DNA of 37,128 nt from Leptolyngbyaceae cyanobacterium T60_A2020_046 (GTDB lineage Bacteria > Cyanobacteriota > Cyanobacteriia > Phormidesmidales > Phormidesmidaceae), in contig JACYME010000018.1 of assembly GCA_015272155.1 (NCBI GenBank), forward strand, positions 1-37,128, in the 5' to 3' direction. Below are positions 10,853 through 18,994 of this stretch, piece after piece. The translations under genes and the position numbers were made by a program. Positions within the stretch are counted from its first letter, which is position 1; the number at the start of each line of letters is the position of its first letter. The notes beneath the pieces were generated by a model. The model saw nothing but the letters and a program-made list of their open reading frames with translations, did not search any database and was not told the origin of the DNA.

Positions 10853-11458
10853 ATGCAAGTTGATAGTCCTCCGGTGCCTGCTGCACCGCTGATTTTGGAC
10901 ACATTGCCCAACCCAAATCTGCCCAATGCGGGGTGCCCCAGGCGGGCTCGTGTTGAGCTGGATTTATTGTTGATGGCGATCGAAGCCCTGGACGTGAGTG
11001 GGTCGGAGGCGATTTTGCAGACGGCCCAGCACCTTGAGCTCCAGCCGATCATCCCAGGGCGCGTTAAGCTCTGGCTCATGCGGGGCACCAATCCCATGCG
11101 TCGGTATAGCCAGCGGCGATCGCTGAGCCTAGATGAAGCCAAAGCCCTAACGCTGATTATCTGTTTCCTGTCAAAACGGCTTACCGTCTTGATTCGGCAG
11201 CTTCTCTTTGGCTATCAGCAGCTGAGTGACAAATCCTTGGCCCTTGAGCATCACTTTCGTCTCGGGGACTATTTAGAGCGGTTTCGGACACTCTTTCGAT
11301 CGCGCATGAATCCCAAGCGGGCCGGGGTCATCGCCTACAACACGGATGAAAAACTCAATGATCTCGCCATTACGATGCTGACGCGCCTTTTATTTTGCAC
11401 GGGCACCCAGGGGCCGCAGCGGCTTTGGTGTAGCCTGTTTGACGGGGAAGTGGTATGA
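10853..11458 (+). CDS. DUF3038 protein, cyanobacteria-specific
   Basis: The product is recognised from memory as the DUF3038 family, found almost only in cyanobacteria and without a known function. The diagnostic region reads VELDLLLMAIEALDVSGSEA, followed by WLMRGTNPMRRYSQRR and DEAKALTLIICFLSKRLTVL. The protein is soluble-looking and mostly helical, with basic patches and no membrane segment. The frame extends upstream to an ATG at 10772, but that would place the start inside a palindrome. The ATG at 10853 (MQVDSPPVPAAPL) leaves a 201-residue protein of more typical size; neither start has a strong ribosome-binding site. Its TGA overlaps the next gene's ATG as ATGA, so the pair is translationally coupled. 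Confidence 0.85.
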   Translation: MQVDSPPVPAAPLILDTLPNPNLPNAGCPRRARVELDLLLMAIEALDVSGSEAILQTAQHLELQPIIPGRVKLWLMRGTNPMRRYSQRRSLSLDEAKALTLIICFLSKRLTVLIRQLLFGYQQLSDKSLALEHHFRLGDYLERFRTLFRSRMNPKRAGVIAYNTDEKLNDLAITMLTRLLFCTGTQGPQRLWCSLFDGEVV

Positions 11459-12519
11459 CCGTTCAACGACAATATATTCTGCCAAACTGCACCCTCCTGG
11501 TTGAGGGACTGGCCGGTGCCGATGGCTCTGACCCCGCCGCACCGCTGACCGTAGTGCTCCATGCCGAATGCCAATTTCCGGGCATTGTGATGCCCCTGAA
11601 AGGGGGACGCGAGTTTTTAGATGGTTTGGTGCAAGCTGTGAGCGACTATGCCCAGTCCATCCTCAGCGGCGTGCCCAACCTGCTGGCCTCGCGGGAAGCT
11701 GGATCTATCGTCACCCTAGAGCCCAACGGCCCAAACCGCCATTCCGTGACCGTGCGGCCGACCACAGATGAGGACAAAGGGGAACCCCAAACCGCTGTGC
11801 TGACAACGGTGCAGTTCTTTGATCTCATGGAAGCGATCGACCAGCTTTTGGCAGACACCCAAACCCTCCCGGAGCTGAGCCTACCGCTGCAACCCATCCC
11901 CCGGCGCAATGTGAAGCCGCCGGAGTCCGTGGCCCAGCGAGCCGCGCCGGTGGTCGTCGGAGCCTCAACCTTGGTCGTGGCAGCAGCGGCGCTCTTCTTC
12001 ATTCCAATCCCCGACTTGAAGCCGACCCGCGCCCCCCAGGGCAACAATTCTCAAAGGCAGGAACAAGTCGAACTGGACGGGGAATCGGTGCCGGGAACCA
12101 CAGCGCAATCTGGGGAGCCGCTGGAATCTGCCGCGATCGCGGATCCCACAGATCCCATCGCCGCGGCGGCGGCCCTGTCTCAGCTTGAGGTGGCGGCCCC
12201 TGCCATCACCGACGAAGATACGCTGGCAGCGCTCCAGAGTGACTTGGTGGATAGAGTGGAGTCCGAGCTGGATTCTGATGCAACCTTTGACGATCGCCTC
12301 ATCTATCGCGTCGCCGTGTCCGAAACAGGCGAAGTTCTGGGCTACAAGTACGAAAACGAGCCAGCCCTGACCCAGGTAGAAGCAACACCCCTACCCAGCC
12401 TGATGTACCTGCCCGTTGATGGCGATCGCCCCTTGGATGAGCCCGTGGCCCAGTTTCGCCTGACCTTTGAACCCGATGGCAGCGTCACTGCCGAACGGGT
12501 AGACGATGACGCGCCCTAG
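11455..12519 (+). CDS. DUF4335 protein, single-pass membrane protein
   Basis: This 354-residue protein is recognised as DUF4335, the usual partner of DUF3038 in cyanobacteria; the function is unknown. The N-terminal domain begins MTVQRQYILPNCTLLVEGL, then ECQFPGIVMPLKGGREFLDG and YAQSILSGVPN, and runs to about residue 150. A hydrophobic segment (VVVGASTLVVAAAALFFIPI) at about 162-185 follows a proline/arginine stretch. The C-terminal part is acidic, with a Gly/Ser/Ala-rich linker and then a folded domain from about 285 (DDRLIYRVAVSETGEVLGYK). One membrane crossing with a domain on each side is likely. The 4-nt overlap with DUF3038 implies stoichiometric expression. Confidence 0.85.
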   Translation: MTVQRQYILPNCTLLVEGLAGADGSDPAAPLTVVLHAECQFPGIVMPLKGGREFLDGLVQAVSDYAQSILSGVPNLLASREAGSIVTLEPNGPNRHSVTVRPTTDEDKGEPQTAVLTTVQFFDLMEAIDQLLADTQTLPELSLPLQPIPRRNVKPPESVAQRAAPVVVGASTLVVAAAALFFIPIPDLKPTRAPQGNNSQRQEQVELDGESVPGTTAQSGEPLESAAIADPTDPIAAAAALSQLEVAAPAITDEDTLAALQSDLVDRVESELDSDATFDDRLIYRVAVSETGEVLGYKYENEPALTQVEATPLPSLMYLPVDGDRPLDEPVAQFRLTFEPDGSVTAERVDDDAP

Positions 12520-12720
12520 GAAGTGGAACCTTTGGAGTGGCGGGCATCCAGCAGCGGCGGGATTTATCTCCCCGTTCGATCACCTGTGAAAAGACACCTC
12601 AAGGGAGCAGCGGTATGGCGCGATCACCGCTACCCTAGACTTACCCAAGCATGAAGGGTCTTAGTCCGTTGCAGACTCTAATCCGAGGATTGCAACTTGG
12701 TTTTAGGAGGCGGTGTGCTC

Positions 12721-13743
12721 ATGGCTGATCTTCCCCCCATCCATAATTCTGCGCCCCGCCCAGAAACTGGGCCGGTCGGCGATGGGGCGATTTCACCTGC
12801 GGAGTCGCCGACGCCAAGCCAGCAGCGAGTATCCCGCGGGCGATCGCTGCTGGTGTGGTCGCTGCGGTGGGCGATTCTGGGCTTTGCCACCGGGGGAGCC
12901 TGGGGGCTGGGGCTGGTGGCAGCGCAGCTTTTTCCAGCCTCAAATCCCTCACCGCCTTTGCAAGAGGTGGTGCTGCGCCGCAGCCATCGTACGCTTCAAA
13001 AGCTGCGTCGCTTGCCGGAATGGTGGGCCGGGGAACCCCGTCGCGCAACGATAGGAGCGGCCCCCTTGCCCGCCTTGCCCGACCCGGTGGCCCCAGTCAG
13101 CCGCCCCATCACCCTGACAGAAGCCCAACAGGAACAGGTTTTAGCAGAACTGGCGGCGGTGCAAGAAGACTTGCAGAGCCTGCGCGATCGCACCTCCGCC
13201 TTGGAAACCCAGTTGGGCTTGCCCACCCTGTCGTTGCCCGTGGAGGATCGGCTGCAAACGCTGGAAAATCGGCTGACGCCACCCGGCGCGATCGCCGCTG
13301 ATCCTGAAGCTCCAACCGCGAACCCCGCCCCCGACACACCTGCCGAGAGCCGGACAACCCCGCCCCCGGCAGACCCGCCTGATCCCCTCTTTCAGCCCGA
13401 GGCGTACCGGGTAACGTTGCCCAGCGATGTGCTGTTTTCCCCCGGCGAGGCCGTGTTGCAAACCAACGCCCAGCCCCTGCTCGACAATATTTTGCTCGAC
13501 GTAGGGCGCTACCCAGGCGCAACCATTCTGGTCGGCAGCTACAGTGATGGCAGCACAGGGACAGAACCGGGAACTTCGATGTCCTTCCAACAGGCGATCG
13601 CGGTGCAGCGCTATCTGGCCCAGCGCCTCGGCGATCAAGACTATCACTGGGTCACTGTCGGCTACGGCGCGTACAGTAACTTGGGCGCAACCGGGGGATC
13701 CCAACTCAGTCGCCGCGTGGCGATCGCCATCATTCCCCGCTAG
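12721..13743 (+). CDS. Membrane-anchored OmpA-like protein
   Basis: This 340-residue protein combines an N-terminal cytoplasmic tail, one membrane helix (about 42-70), a predicted coiled coil (about 132-166, TEAQQEQVLAELAAVQEDLQ), a long Pro/Ala/Thr-rich spacer and a C-terminal OmpA-like domain (about 230-340) ending VTVGYGAYSNLG...QLSRRVAIAI. OmpA-like domains usually bind peptidoglycan. Here the aspartate in GSYSD (D276) is kept, but the position of the conserved arginine in the LSxxRA motif appears as Gln (MSFQQA, Q291). The start is the ATG at 12721, with AGGAGG ending 10 nt upstream; a TTG at 12697 is rejected. It follows the DUF3038/DUF4335 pair after about 200 bp. A role tethering inner membrane to cell wall is inference. 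Confidence 0.75.
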   Translation: MADLPPIHNSAPRPETGPVGDGAISPAESPTPSQQRVSRGRSLLVWSLRWAILGFATGGAWGLGLVAAQLFPASNPSPPLQEVVLRRSHRTLQKLRRLPEWWAGEPRRATIGAAPLPALPDPVAPVSRPITLTEAQQEQVLAELAAVQEDLQSLRDRTSALETQLGLPTLSLPVEDRLQTLENRLTPPGAIAADPEAPTANPAPDTPAESRTTPPPADPPDPLFQPEAYRVTLPSDVLFSPGEAVLQTNAQPLLDNILLDVGRYPGATILVGSYSDGSTGTEPGTSMSFQQAIAVQRYLAQRLGDQDYHWVTVGYGAYSNLGATGGSQLSRRVAIAIIPR

Positions 13744-13820
13744 CCGCACATGCCAGAGCGAATTGCGCGATCGCGGGTGACCCTCTCCAGCCCGTTCCCC
13801 TGAACCCTGCCCCTTGGCAA

Positions 13821-13843
13821 ATTTTGAATTTTGAATTTTGAAT
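13821..13843. repeat. Tandem TTTTGAA heptamer repeat upstream of fmt
   Basis: Three perfect copies of TTTTGAA occur head to tail (13822-13842) in a C-rich flank, ending 11 bp before the fmt start. The same array occurs at 18907, upstream of an ABC transporter gene. Confidence 0.85.
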
Positions 13844-13853
13844 CCCCCCACTT

Positions 13854-14873
13854 ATGCGAATTGTCTACTTTGGCACGCCCCAGTTCGCCGTGCCCAGCCT
13901 CGAAACCCTAATTCAGCATCCCGATTTTGAGGTGGTGGCCGTGGTGACCCAGCCCGACAAACGGCGCGGGCGGGGGAGCCAGGTGATGCCGTCTCCGGTC
14001 AAGCAGGTGGCGATCGCGGCGGGAATTCCTGTGTTGCAGCCCCGGCGCATCAAAAAAGACGCCGAAGCGCTGGCAAAACTGGCCGCGATCACAGCCGATG
14101 CCTTTGTCGTCGTCGCCTACGGTCAAATTCTGTCCCCAGATATTCTGGCGATGCCGCGCCTGGGCTGCATCAACGCCCACGGCTCGATTTTGCCCGCCTA
14201 TCGCGGGGCTGCACCGATTCAGTGGTGCCTCTATCACGGAGAGATCGAAACCGGCGTGACCACCATGCAGATGGATGCGGGTATGGATACCGGCCCCGTG
14301 CTGCTGACCCAAACCCTCCCCATTGGCCTGTTTGACCATGCCTGGGATGTGGCCCAAGCCCTCGCGGCCCTGAGCGCCACTCTGCTGGTCGAGACGCTTC
14401 AAAAGCTCGACGCCCAGCAGATTTCTCCCATTCCCCAAGCGGACGATCGCGCGACCTATGCCCCACTGATTCAAAAAACGGACTTTGGGCTGGACTGGAC
14501 AAAACCCGCGATCGCGCTCCACAACCAAGTGCGCGGCTTCTATCCCAACAGCGAAACCGCCTTTCGCGGCAAACCCCTCAAGGTTGTCGAAACGGTGCCC
14601 ATCGACGCGATCGCAGAGAAACCCCTTCCCCCAGAAATCGCAGCCTGGCAGCCCGCCCTCCAAGGACTCGCGCCCACCCCAAGCGACACCGCCCCCGGCA
14701 CCGTGATTGCCGTGCTGAAGGGAATCGGCCCCGTGCTGCAAACGGGCGCAGGCCGCCTGCTCCTCAAAACTGTCAAGCCTAGCGGCAAAAAAGAACAATC
14801 CGGTTGGGATTTTGCCAACGGCAACCGCATCACCGCAGGCGAAACATTTGAACCCCATCCATCCCTGGCTTAG
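13854..14873 (+). CDS. fmt: Methionyl-tRNA formyltransferase
   Basis: Fmt formylates the initiator methionyl-tRNA using 10-formyltetrahydrofolate. The 339-residue length is normal. The N-terminal Rossmann-like domain starts [19 protein letters not shown]. The catalytic signature is complete: N107 and H109 in [20 protein letters not shown], and D145 in [16 protein letters not shown]-terminal tRNA-binding domain follows ([12 protein letters not shown] onward). The ATG at 13854 has only a weak upstream ribosome-binding site, and a TTTTGAA tandem repeat sits immediately before it. It stands apart from def, which is often its partner elsewhere. Confidence 0.97.
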   Translation: MRIVYFGTPQFAVPSLETLIQHPDFEVVAVVTQPDKRRGRGSQVMPSPVKQVAIAAGIPVLQPRRIKKDAEALAKLAAITADAFVVVAYGQILSPDILAMPRLGCINAHGSILPAYRGAAPIQWCLYHGEIETGVTTMQMDAGMDTGPVLLTQTLPIGLFDHAWDVAQALAALSATLLVETLQKLDAQQISPIPQADDRATYAPLIQKTDFGLDWTKPAIALHNQVRGFYPNSETAFRGKPLKVVETVPIDAIAEKPLPPEIAAWQPALQGLAPTPSDTAPGTVIAVLKGIGPVLQTGAGRLLLKTVKPSGKKEQSGWDFANGNRITAGETFEPHPSLA

Positions 14874-14913
14874 ACCAGCCCCAGGCTGCGGTCATTACCA
14901 ATGGCAACAAAAC

Positions 14914-14940
14914 GGCTTCCCAAGCATGACTCAGGAAGCC
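14914..14940 (+). terminator. Possible terminator hairpin after fmt
   Basis: Perfect 7-bp arms GGCTTCC (14914-14920) and GGAAGCC (14934-14940) flank a 13-nt loop, 40 bp beyond the fmt stop. No U tract follows, so confidence is modest. Confidence 0.35.
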
Positions 14941-15117
14941 GAATCCATTCAGTGTAGACTTGACAGGACTCACGCATTTGAAGCGACTTCATCAACGTGC
15001 TGAAGCCCCCTCGGCTGTCGCTACTCCTCTGGATAAGTAGGGAAGAGGGGATCCCAGCCCTACCGCTCGCGTTCAGAGTGTCGAACTCCGTAAGCCCTAC
15101 CTGATCTGCACAGCCCA

Positions 15118-15285
15118 CTAGCTGTGGCATTCACAGCCCGCATGTCCACAGCCCGCCCCATTTTGATGGCCGTTGGCGCAGGCTTCGCCGCAGTAATACT
15201 TACCATCCTTTTGAATCGCGTCGCCGATCTCAACCACACACAGACAAGAGTCACAGGCGCATTTCATTTGAGTCACAGTAGCCAT
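15118..15285 (-). CDS. smtA: Metallothionein SmtA
   Basis: A 55-residue minus-strand gene encodes a class II bacterial metallothionein that sequesters zinc and cadmium in the cytoplasm. It contains ten cysteines and three histidines. The N-terminal cluster is MKCACDSCLCVV, the zinc-finger-like middle is KYYCGEACANGH, and the C-terminus is GCGHAGCECHS. This matches the layout of the characterised SmtA of Synechococcus PCC 7942 residue for residue at the metal ligands. The start is the ATG at 15283-15285, with a strong AAGGAGG about 6 nt before it. It is divergent from smtB at 15476 across a 190-bp region containing an SmtB-type operator, so zinc-induced expression is expected. Confidence 0.95.
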   Translation of the reverse strand: MATVTQMKCACDSCLCVVEIGDAIQKDGKYYCGEACANGHQNGAGCGHAGCECHS

Positions 15286-15316
15286 TACAGCCTCCTTAAT
15301 CCCTGGAACCGCTCAA

Positions 15317-15337
15317 TACCTGAACGGGTTGTTTACA
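15317..15337. promoter_or_regulatory. Secondary imperfect SmtB half-site
   Basis: TACCTGAAC at 15317-15325 is the exact inverted copy of the outer arm of the main operator (GTTCAGGTA, 15376-15384) and is followed by the weak partner GTTTACA. It sits near the predicted smtA transcription start, so it could be a second, weaker repressor site like the second operator of the characterised smt locus. Confidence 0.45.
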
Positions 15338-15343
15338 GCTCTT

Positions 15344-15373
15344 ACTATACTCCAATTCTCAATACATGAACAA
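15344..15373 (-). promoter_or_regulatory. smtA promoter
   Basis: On the minus strand a TTGTTC -35 box (15368-15373) and a TATAGT -10 box (15344-15349) are separated by 18 bp. The -35 box lies within the operator palindrome, so repressor binding would block polymerase. Transcription would start near 15337, about 50 nt before the smtA start codon. Confidence 0.6.
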
Positions 15374-15384
15374 GTGTTCAGGTA
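15365..15384. promoter_or_regulatory. SmtB/ArsR operator
   Basis: A perfect palindrome TGAACA-AG-TGTTCA at 15367-15380, extended by partly matching flanks, fits the 12-2-12 operator consensus of zinc-responsive SmtB-family repressors. It lies between smtA and smtB and overlaps the smtA -35 box. Confidence 0.85.
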
Positions 15385-15475
15385 ATTAGTTCTATGTGCG
15401 TTGACTTCCGGGTTGATGCCCTGGTGAATCGGAGGGTATGCGTCGAGGGGGGACGGGGTGCGCTAGCCTAGCTCT

Positions 15476-15874
15476 ATGGTTGACCCTGCTGCAATGAATC
15501 GACAGTCTCCCTCGGCAGACCCCGCGATCGCGGGCAATCCCGTCTCGTCACCTCCAGCCAAAATCTTGAGTATGGAGAAGGCGCAGCGTATGGCGGAATT
15601 TTTTGGCACCCTGGGCGATCCCAACCGCTGGCGCATCCTTTCAGCCCTTGCCCAGGGAGAATTGCGGGTACGCGACTTGGCCGAAACGGTGGACATGACA
15701 GAATCTGCGGTATCGCACCAGCTTCGGGTATTGCGGACGATGCGTCTTGTGGGCTATCGCAAGCACGGGCGCAATGTGTTTTACAGCCTGAAGGATCACC
15801 ACATCCTTAACCTCTACCGGGATGTGTCAGAACACTTGGATGAGCCCGATGATGAGGATCTCGACTCGGATTAA
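15476..15874 (+). CDS. smtB: Zinc-responsive ArsR/SmtB-family repressor
   Basis: This 132-residue homodimeric winged-helix repressor releases operator DNA on binding zinc. The recognition helix is ESAVSHQLRVLR (76-87). The alpha5 metal site of SmtB is complete: D107 and H109 in KDHHILNLY, and H120 and E123 in SEHLDE. The cysteine of the second (alpha3N) site, C61 in PCC 7942 SmtB (LCVGDLA), is replaced by Arg64 here (LRVRDLA), so only the alpha5 site should be functional. The N-terminus is long and Ser/Pro/Ala-rich; the ATG at 15476 lacks a good ribosome-binding site and the ATG at 15494 is an alternative. The gene is divergent from smtA with a shared operator. The C-terminal tail is acidic. 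Confidence 0.93.
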   Translation: MVDPAAMNRQSPSADPAIAGNPVSSPPAKILSMEKAQRMAEFFGTLGDPNRWRILSALAQGELRVRDLAETVDMTESAVSHQLRVLRTMRLVGYRKHGRNVFYSLKDHHILNLYRDVSEHLDEPDDEDLDSD

Positions 15875-15880
15875 CAGTCA

Positions 15881-15923
15881 AAAAAATCGCTCCGTTGCTG
15901 CCCATGTAGGAGAACGGAGCGAT
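15881..15923 (-). terminator. Rho-independent terminator of desC
   Basis: Perfect 11-bp arms at 15886-15896 and 15913-15923 (ATCGCTCCGTT and its complement) enclose a 16-nt loop. Read on the minus strand the stem is followed directly by six T residues (15881-15886), the classic form, about 85 bp beyond the desC stop. On the plus strand the same hairpin lies just after smtB and may stop readthrough. Confidence 0.85.
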
Positions 15924-16006
15924 CGCAGGTGAAAACGTCTGATTTTTGCCAAGCGCGATCGCTCAGACACTGAAGCGACCCAGACTCGGGTTAGCAAAAC
16001 CCGTTA

Positions 16007-16822
16007 TTAGTTCTCAATCAGCTTGACTTTGCGAGCCAGGCCCAGCATTTGCAGTAGGCGAATGTGCATCCAGGTGATGTCAACTTCCCACCACTTAAGA
16101 CCATGCCGTGCCGAATATTGGTAAGCGTGGTGGTTGTTGTGCCAGCCTTCACCGTAGGTTAACACTGCGACCCACCAGCAGTTCGTAGACGCATCATCGG
16201 TCTGGAAGGTGCGGTAGCCAAACTTGTGGGTGGCGCTATTCACCAGCCAAGTGCAGTGATACACCACCACCAAGCGCACAAAGATGCCCCAAATGACAAA
16301 GGGCCAGCCGCCAATCAAATAGAGCACGATCGCAAGGGGCAGTTGCATCGCCAGGAAATACTTTTCAAAAAAGCGATACACCGGATCGTCATTGATATCG
16401 CGGGTGAATTGGGGAATTTCAGTTTCGGCGGGCACATGGCGAATCAGCCAGCCCATATGGCTCCACCAAAAACCTTTGCCAGAGTCGTGGTGATCGTTGG
16501 GTTTGTCGGAATAACGATGATGATGACGGTGAAGACCAATCCACTCGATCGGGCCATGCTGACAGGCAAGGGTACCGCAAAAGACAAAAAAGTATTCCAG
16601 CCACTTCGGAACCTGGAAGCTACGGTGGGCAATGAGGCGATGCCAGCCCAAGGTAATGCCCAGACAGCCGGTAATCCAGTGCAAGAGCACGGCAACGCCA
16701 ACCGAGCCCCACGTGGTATTGCCAGGGATGAGAGCGAGCAGTGCCAGCAGGTGGATGCTCACCATAAAGATGGTTGTTGGCCAATTCAGGCGCGGGAATT
16801 CAGGATTACGTGCAACAGTCAT
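16007..16822 (-). CDS. desC: Acyl-lipid delta-9 fatty acid desaturase
   Basis: This membrane di-iron desaturase introduces the first double bond into fatty acids esterified to membrane glycerolipids, using ferredoxin. The 271-residue product carries the three histidine boxes of the delta-9 class: HRLIAH (61-66), HRHHH (98-102) and HNNHH (228-232). Hydrophobic helices lie at about 15-55, 72-87 and 155-195. The start is the ATG at 16820-16822 (MTVARNPEFPRLNW), with GAG upstream; a GTG 20 codons earlier is less likely. It is divergent from the methionine gamma-lyase-family gene across 100 bp and ends in a strong terminator. Cold induction is typical for such genes, but no specific element is evident. 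DesC is the best fit; related delta-9 paralogues cannot be excluded. Confidence 0.93.
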   Translation of the reverse strand: MTVARNPEFPRLNWPTTIFMVSIHLLALLALIPGNTTWGSVGVAVLLHWITGCLGITLGWHRLIAHRSFQVPKWLEYFFVFCGTLACQHGPIEWIGLHRHHHRYSDKPNDHHDSGKGFWWSHMGWLIRHVPAETEIPQFTRDINDDPVYRFFEKYFLAMQLPLAIVLYLIGGWPFVIWGIFVRLVVVYHCTWLVNSATHKFGYRTFQTDDASTNCWWVAVLTYGEGWHNNHHAYQYSARHGLKWWEVDITWMHIRLLQMLGLARKVKLIEN

Positions 16823-16923
16823 TCGAAATTTCTCATCTTTGTGGTCAGGTGGGTGCAGATTCACGGGAGAATTACGATTCACACCGTCTCCAGTAAGCCC
16901 GAAACAGCGTAAAATTACTCACC

Positions 16924-18177
16924 ATGAACGACCCGGAAGTCTCAAAACGATTTGACAGAGAACTCTCCCAAATTTTTTATGGAATTGACTTACAGGTCAA
17001 GGAAAATCTGTCGCGAGTTCTTGCCGCGTTTCGGGAGAACCGGGTAGGCAGTCACCACTTCTCAGGGGTATCGGGCTATGGTCATGACGACCTAGGCCGA
17101 GACACCCTCGATCGTGTCTTTGCCAGCGTGGTTGAGGCAGAGGCCGCAGCCGTGCGGGTGCAGTTTGTCTCAGGAACTCATGCGATCGCCTGCGCACTCT
17201 TTGGCGTTTTACGGCCAGGAGACGAGCTTCTCGCAGTGGCTGGCACTCCCTACGACACGCTAGAGGAAGTGATCGGAATCCGAGGTGAAAACCAAGGATC
17301 TTTAAAAGAATTTGGCATCACCTATCGAGAATTATCCCTTACTGCCGACCAAAGCATCGATTGGGCTGCACTGAAAACTGCGATCCGCGACGAGACGCGG
17401 ATGGTCTTGATTCAGCGATCGTGTGGGTATAGCTGGAGATCGAGCCTCACCATCGCAGAAATTGAGAAAATTGTGCGCCTTGTCAAAGCCCAAAACCCGG
17501 ATACCGTGTGCTTTGTCGATAACTGCTATGGCGAATTTGTCGAAACCCGCGAGCCCACCGCCGTTGGGGCAGATCTCATGGCCGGGTCATTCATCAAAAA
17601 TCCGGGCGGCACCATCGCCCCCACGGGCGGCTATGTGGCCGGACGCGCCGATTTAGTAGAGGCGGCGATGTGTCGGCTCACGGCCCCTGGCATCGGCAGC
17701 AGCGGCGGCTCCACCCTGAACCAAAATCGGCTGTTGTACCAGGGACTCTTTTTAGCCCCGCAGATGGTGGGCGAAGCCCTGAAGGGGAATCTGCTGCTGG
17801 CGAAAGCCTTCTCTTCGCTAGGGTATCCGGTGCAGCCTGGCCCCGATGCACCCCAGCGCGATGTGATCCAAGCTATTCAACTGGGTTCCGCAGAGAAGCT
17901 CATCGCCTTTTGCAAGGCGATTCAGCGCCATTCTCCGATTGACGCCTATGTGGAACCTGTCCCAGCGGAGATGCCGGGGTATGACAGCAGTTTGGTGATG
18001 GCGGGGGGTACCTTTATCGATGGCAGTACCTCGGAGCTGTCGGCGGATGGGCCACTGCGATCGCCTTACATTGTCTACTGCCAGGGGGGAAGCCATTGGA
18101 CCCACGTTGCGATCGCCCTAGAGGCAGCAGTGGCGGCAATTGGCCCTGCCAATGCCGCAGAGGTTTCCCCCGGCTGA
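16924..18177 (+). CDS. Methionine gamma-lyase-family (aluminum-resistance-type) PLP enzyme
   Basis: This 417-residue fold-type I pyridoxal-phosphate protein belongs to the family labelled methionine gamma-lyase family / aluminum resistance protein (PF06838). Visible are [20 protein letters not shown] (83-102), the cofactor-binding aspartate in [10 protein letters not shown] (D199), and the Schiff-base lysine in [17 protein letters not shown] (K225). Length is typical. The true substrate of the cyanobacterial proteins is not established; the aluminium-resistance name comes from an early phenotype. The ATG at 16924 has no strong ribosome-binding site. hisG follows 32 bp later on the same strand, so they may be co-transcribed. 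Confidence 0.9.
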   Translation: MNDPEVSKRFDRELSQIFYGIDLQVKENLSRVLAAFRENRVGSHHFSGVSGYGHDDLGRDTLDRVFASVVEAEAAAVRVQFVSGTHAIACALFGVLRPGDELLAVAGTPYDTLEEVIGIRGENQGSLKEFGITYRELSLTADQSIDWAALKTAIRDETRMVLIQRSCGYSWRSSLTIAEIEKIVRLVKAQNPDTVCFVDNCYGEFVETREPTAVGADLMAGSFIKNPGGTIAPTGGYVAGRADLVEAAMCRLTAPGIGSSGGSTLNQNRLLYQGLFLAPQMVGEALKGNLLLAKAFSSLGYPVQPGPDAPQRDVIQAIQLGSAEKLIAFCKAIQRHSPIDAYVEPVPAEMPGYDSSLVMAGGTFIDGSTSELSADGPLRSPYIVYCQGGSHWTHVAIALEAAVAAIGPANAAEVSPG

Positions 18178-18209
18178 TAGGATCAATAAGCAATCTAGAC
18201 ACCCGCTCC

Positions 18210-18854
18210 ATGCTCACCATCGCACTTCCCAAAGGCGCACTGCTGAAAGACAGCATCGCCCTGTTCAAATCCGTCGGGCTCGACTTCAGCGCGTTTCTAG
18301 ATTCTGGTACCCGCCAGTTGCAGATTCCCGACCCCACGGGGCGCGCCCAGGGGCTCCTCGTGCGTGCCCAGGACGTTCCGGTTTATGTGGAGTATGGGCA
18401 AGCGCATCTGGGAATTGTGGGGTATGACGTGCTGCGCGAAAAGCAGCCCAGCGTGGCTCAGCTCGCGGATTTGGGCTTTGGTGGCTGTCGCATGTCGGTG
18501 GCGGTGAAGGCGACGAGCCCCTATCGCTCGGCGCTGGATTTACCCGCCCACTGCCGCGTGGCGTCCAAGTTTGTGAACTGCGCTCGGGCCTATTTCCAGA
18601 GCATTGATCTGCCGGTGGAAATTGTCACCCTGTATGGCTCGGTGGAACTGGGGCCGATTACGGGGATGTCGGAGGCGATCGTGGATTTGGTGTCTACCGG
18701 GCGCACGCTGCAAGAAAATAACCTCATCGAGCTTGAAGTGCTGTATCAGAGCACCGCTCGGCTCATTGCGCACCCGGTGAGCTATCGCATCAATGCCGAG
18801 GGAATGGAGCAGTGGATTGAGGCGCTGCGGCAGGAAAGCCTTGCGATCGCTTAG
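18210..18854 (+). CDS. hisG: ATP phosphoribosyltransferase, short form
   Basis: HisG catalyses the first step of histidine synthesis, joining ATP and phosphoribosyl pyrophosphate. At 214 residues this is the short form, which lacks the C-terminal regulatory domain and needs the HisZ subunit for activity and feedback; hisZ is not in the window. It starts [19 protein letters not shown] and includes [19 protein letters not shown] and the phosphoribosyl-pyrophosphate loop [16 protein letters not shown]. The open frame begins at 18096 inside the upstream gene, but the ATG at 18210 matches family starts. It follows the PLP enzyme closely and may share its transcript. Confidence 0.96.
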   Translation: MLTIALPKGALLKDSIALFKSVGLDFSAFLDSGTRQLQIPDPTGRAQGLLVRAQDVPVYVEYGQAHLGIVGYDVLREKQPSVAQLADLGFGGCRMSVAVKATSPYRSALDLPAHCRVASKFVNCARAYFQSIDLPVEIVTLYGSVELGPITGMSEAIVDLVSTGRTLQENNLIELEVLYQSTARLIAHPVSYRINAEGMEQWIEALRQESLAIA

Positions 18855-18906
18855 CCTATCCCGCCAGAGATTGCTCCACCTCCTGAAATCCCTGTCAGCT
18901 CAAGGG

Positions 18907-18928
18907 TTTTGAATTTTGAATTTTGAAT
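18907..18928. repeat. Tandem TTTTGAA heptamer repeat
   Basis: Three perfect TTTTGAA copies (18907-18927) lie in the hisG-ABC transporter gap, identical in unit, copy number and orientation to the array before fmt at 13822. Confidence 0.85.
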
Positions 18929-18994
18929 TCCACACAGCTTTCCTCGCCGAGAACTTCCGCGATCGCGCTGTTGTCCTGATACCTTGCCCCAGCC

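Noticed and set aside
12605-12645. Inverted repeat AGCGGT/ACCGCT between DUF4335 and the OmpA-like gene
   Set aside because: Only a 6-bp stem with a HIP1-like centre and no U tract; not distinguishable from background.
13908-14858. 316-codon minus-strand frame opposite fmt
   Set aside because: Antisense shadow of fmt, Gly/His-rich, no ribosome-binding site.
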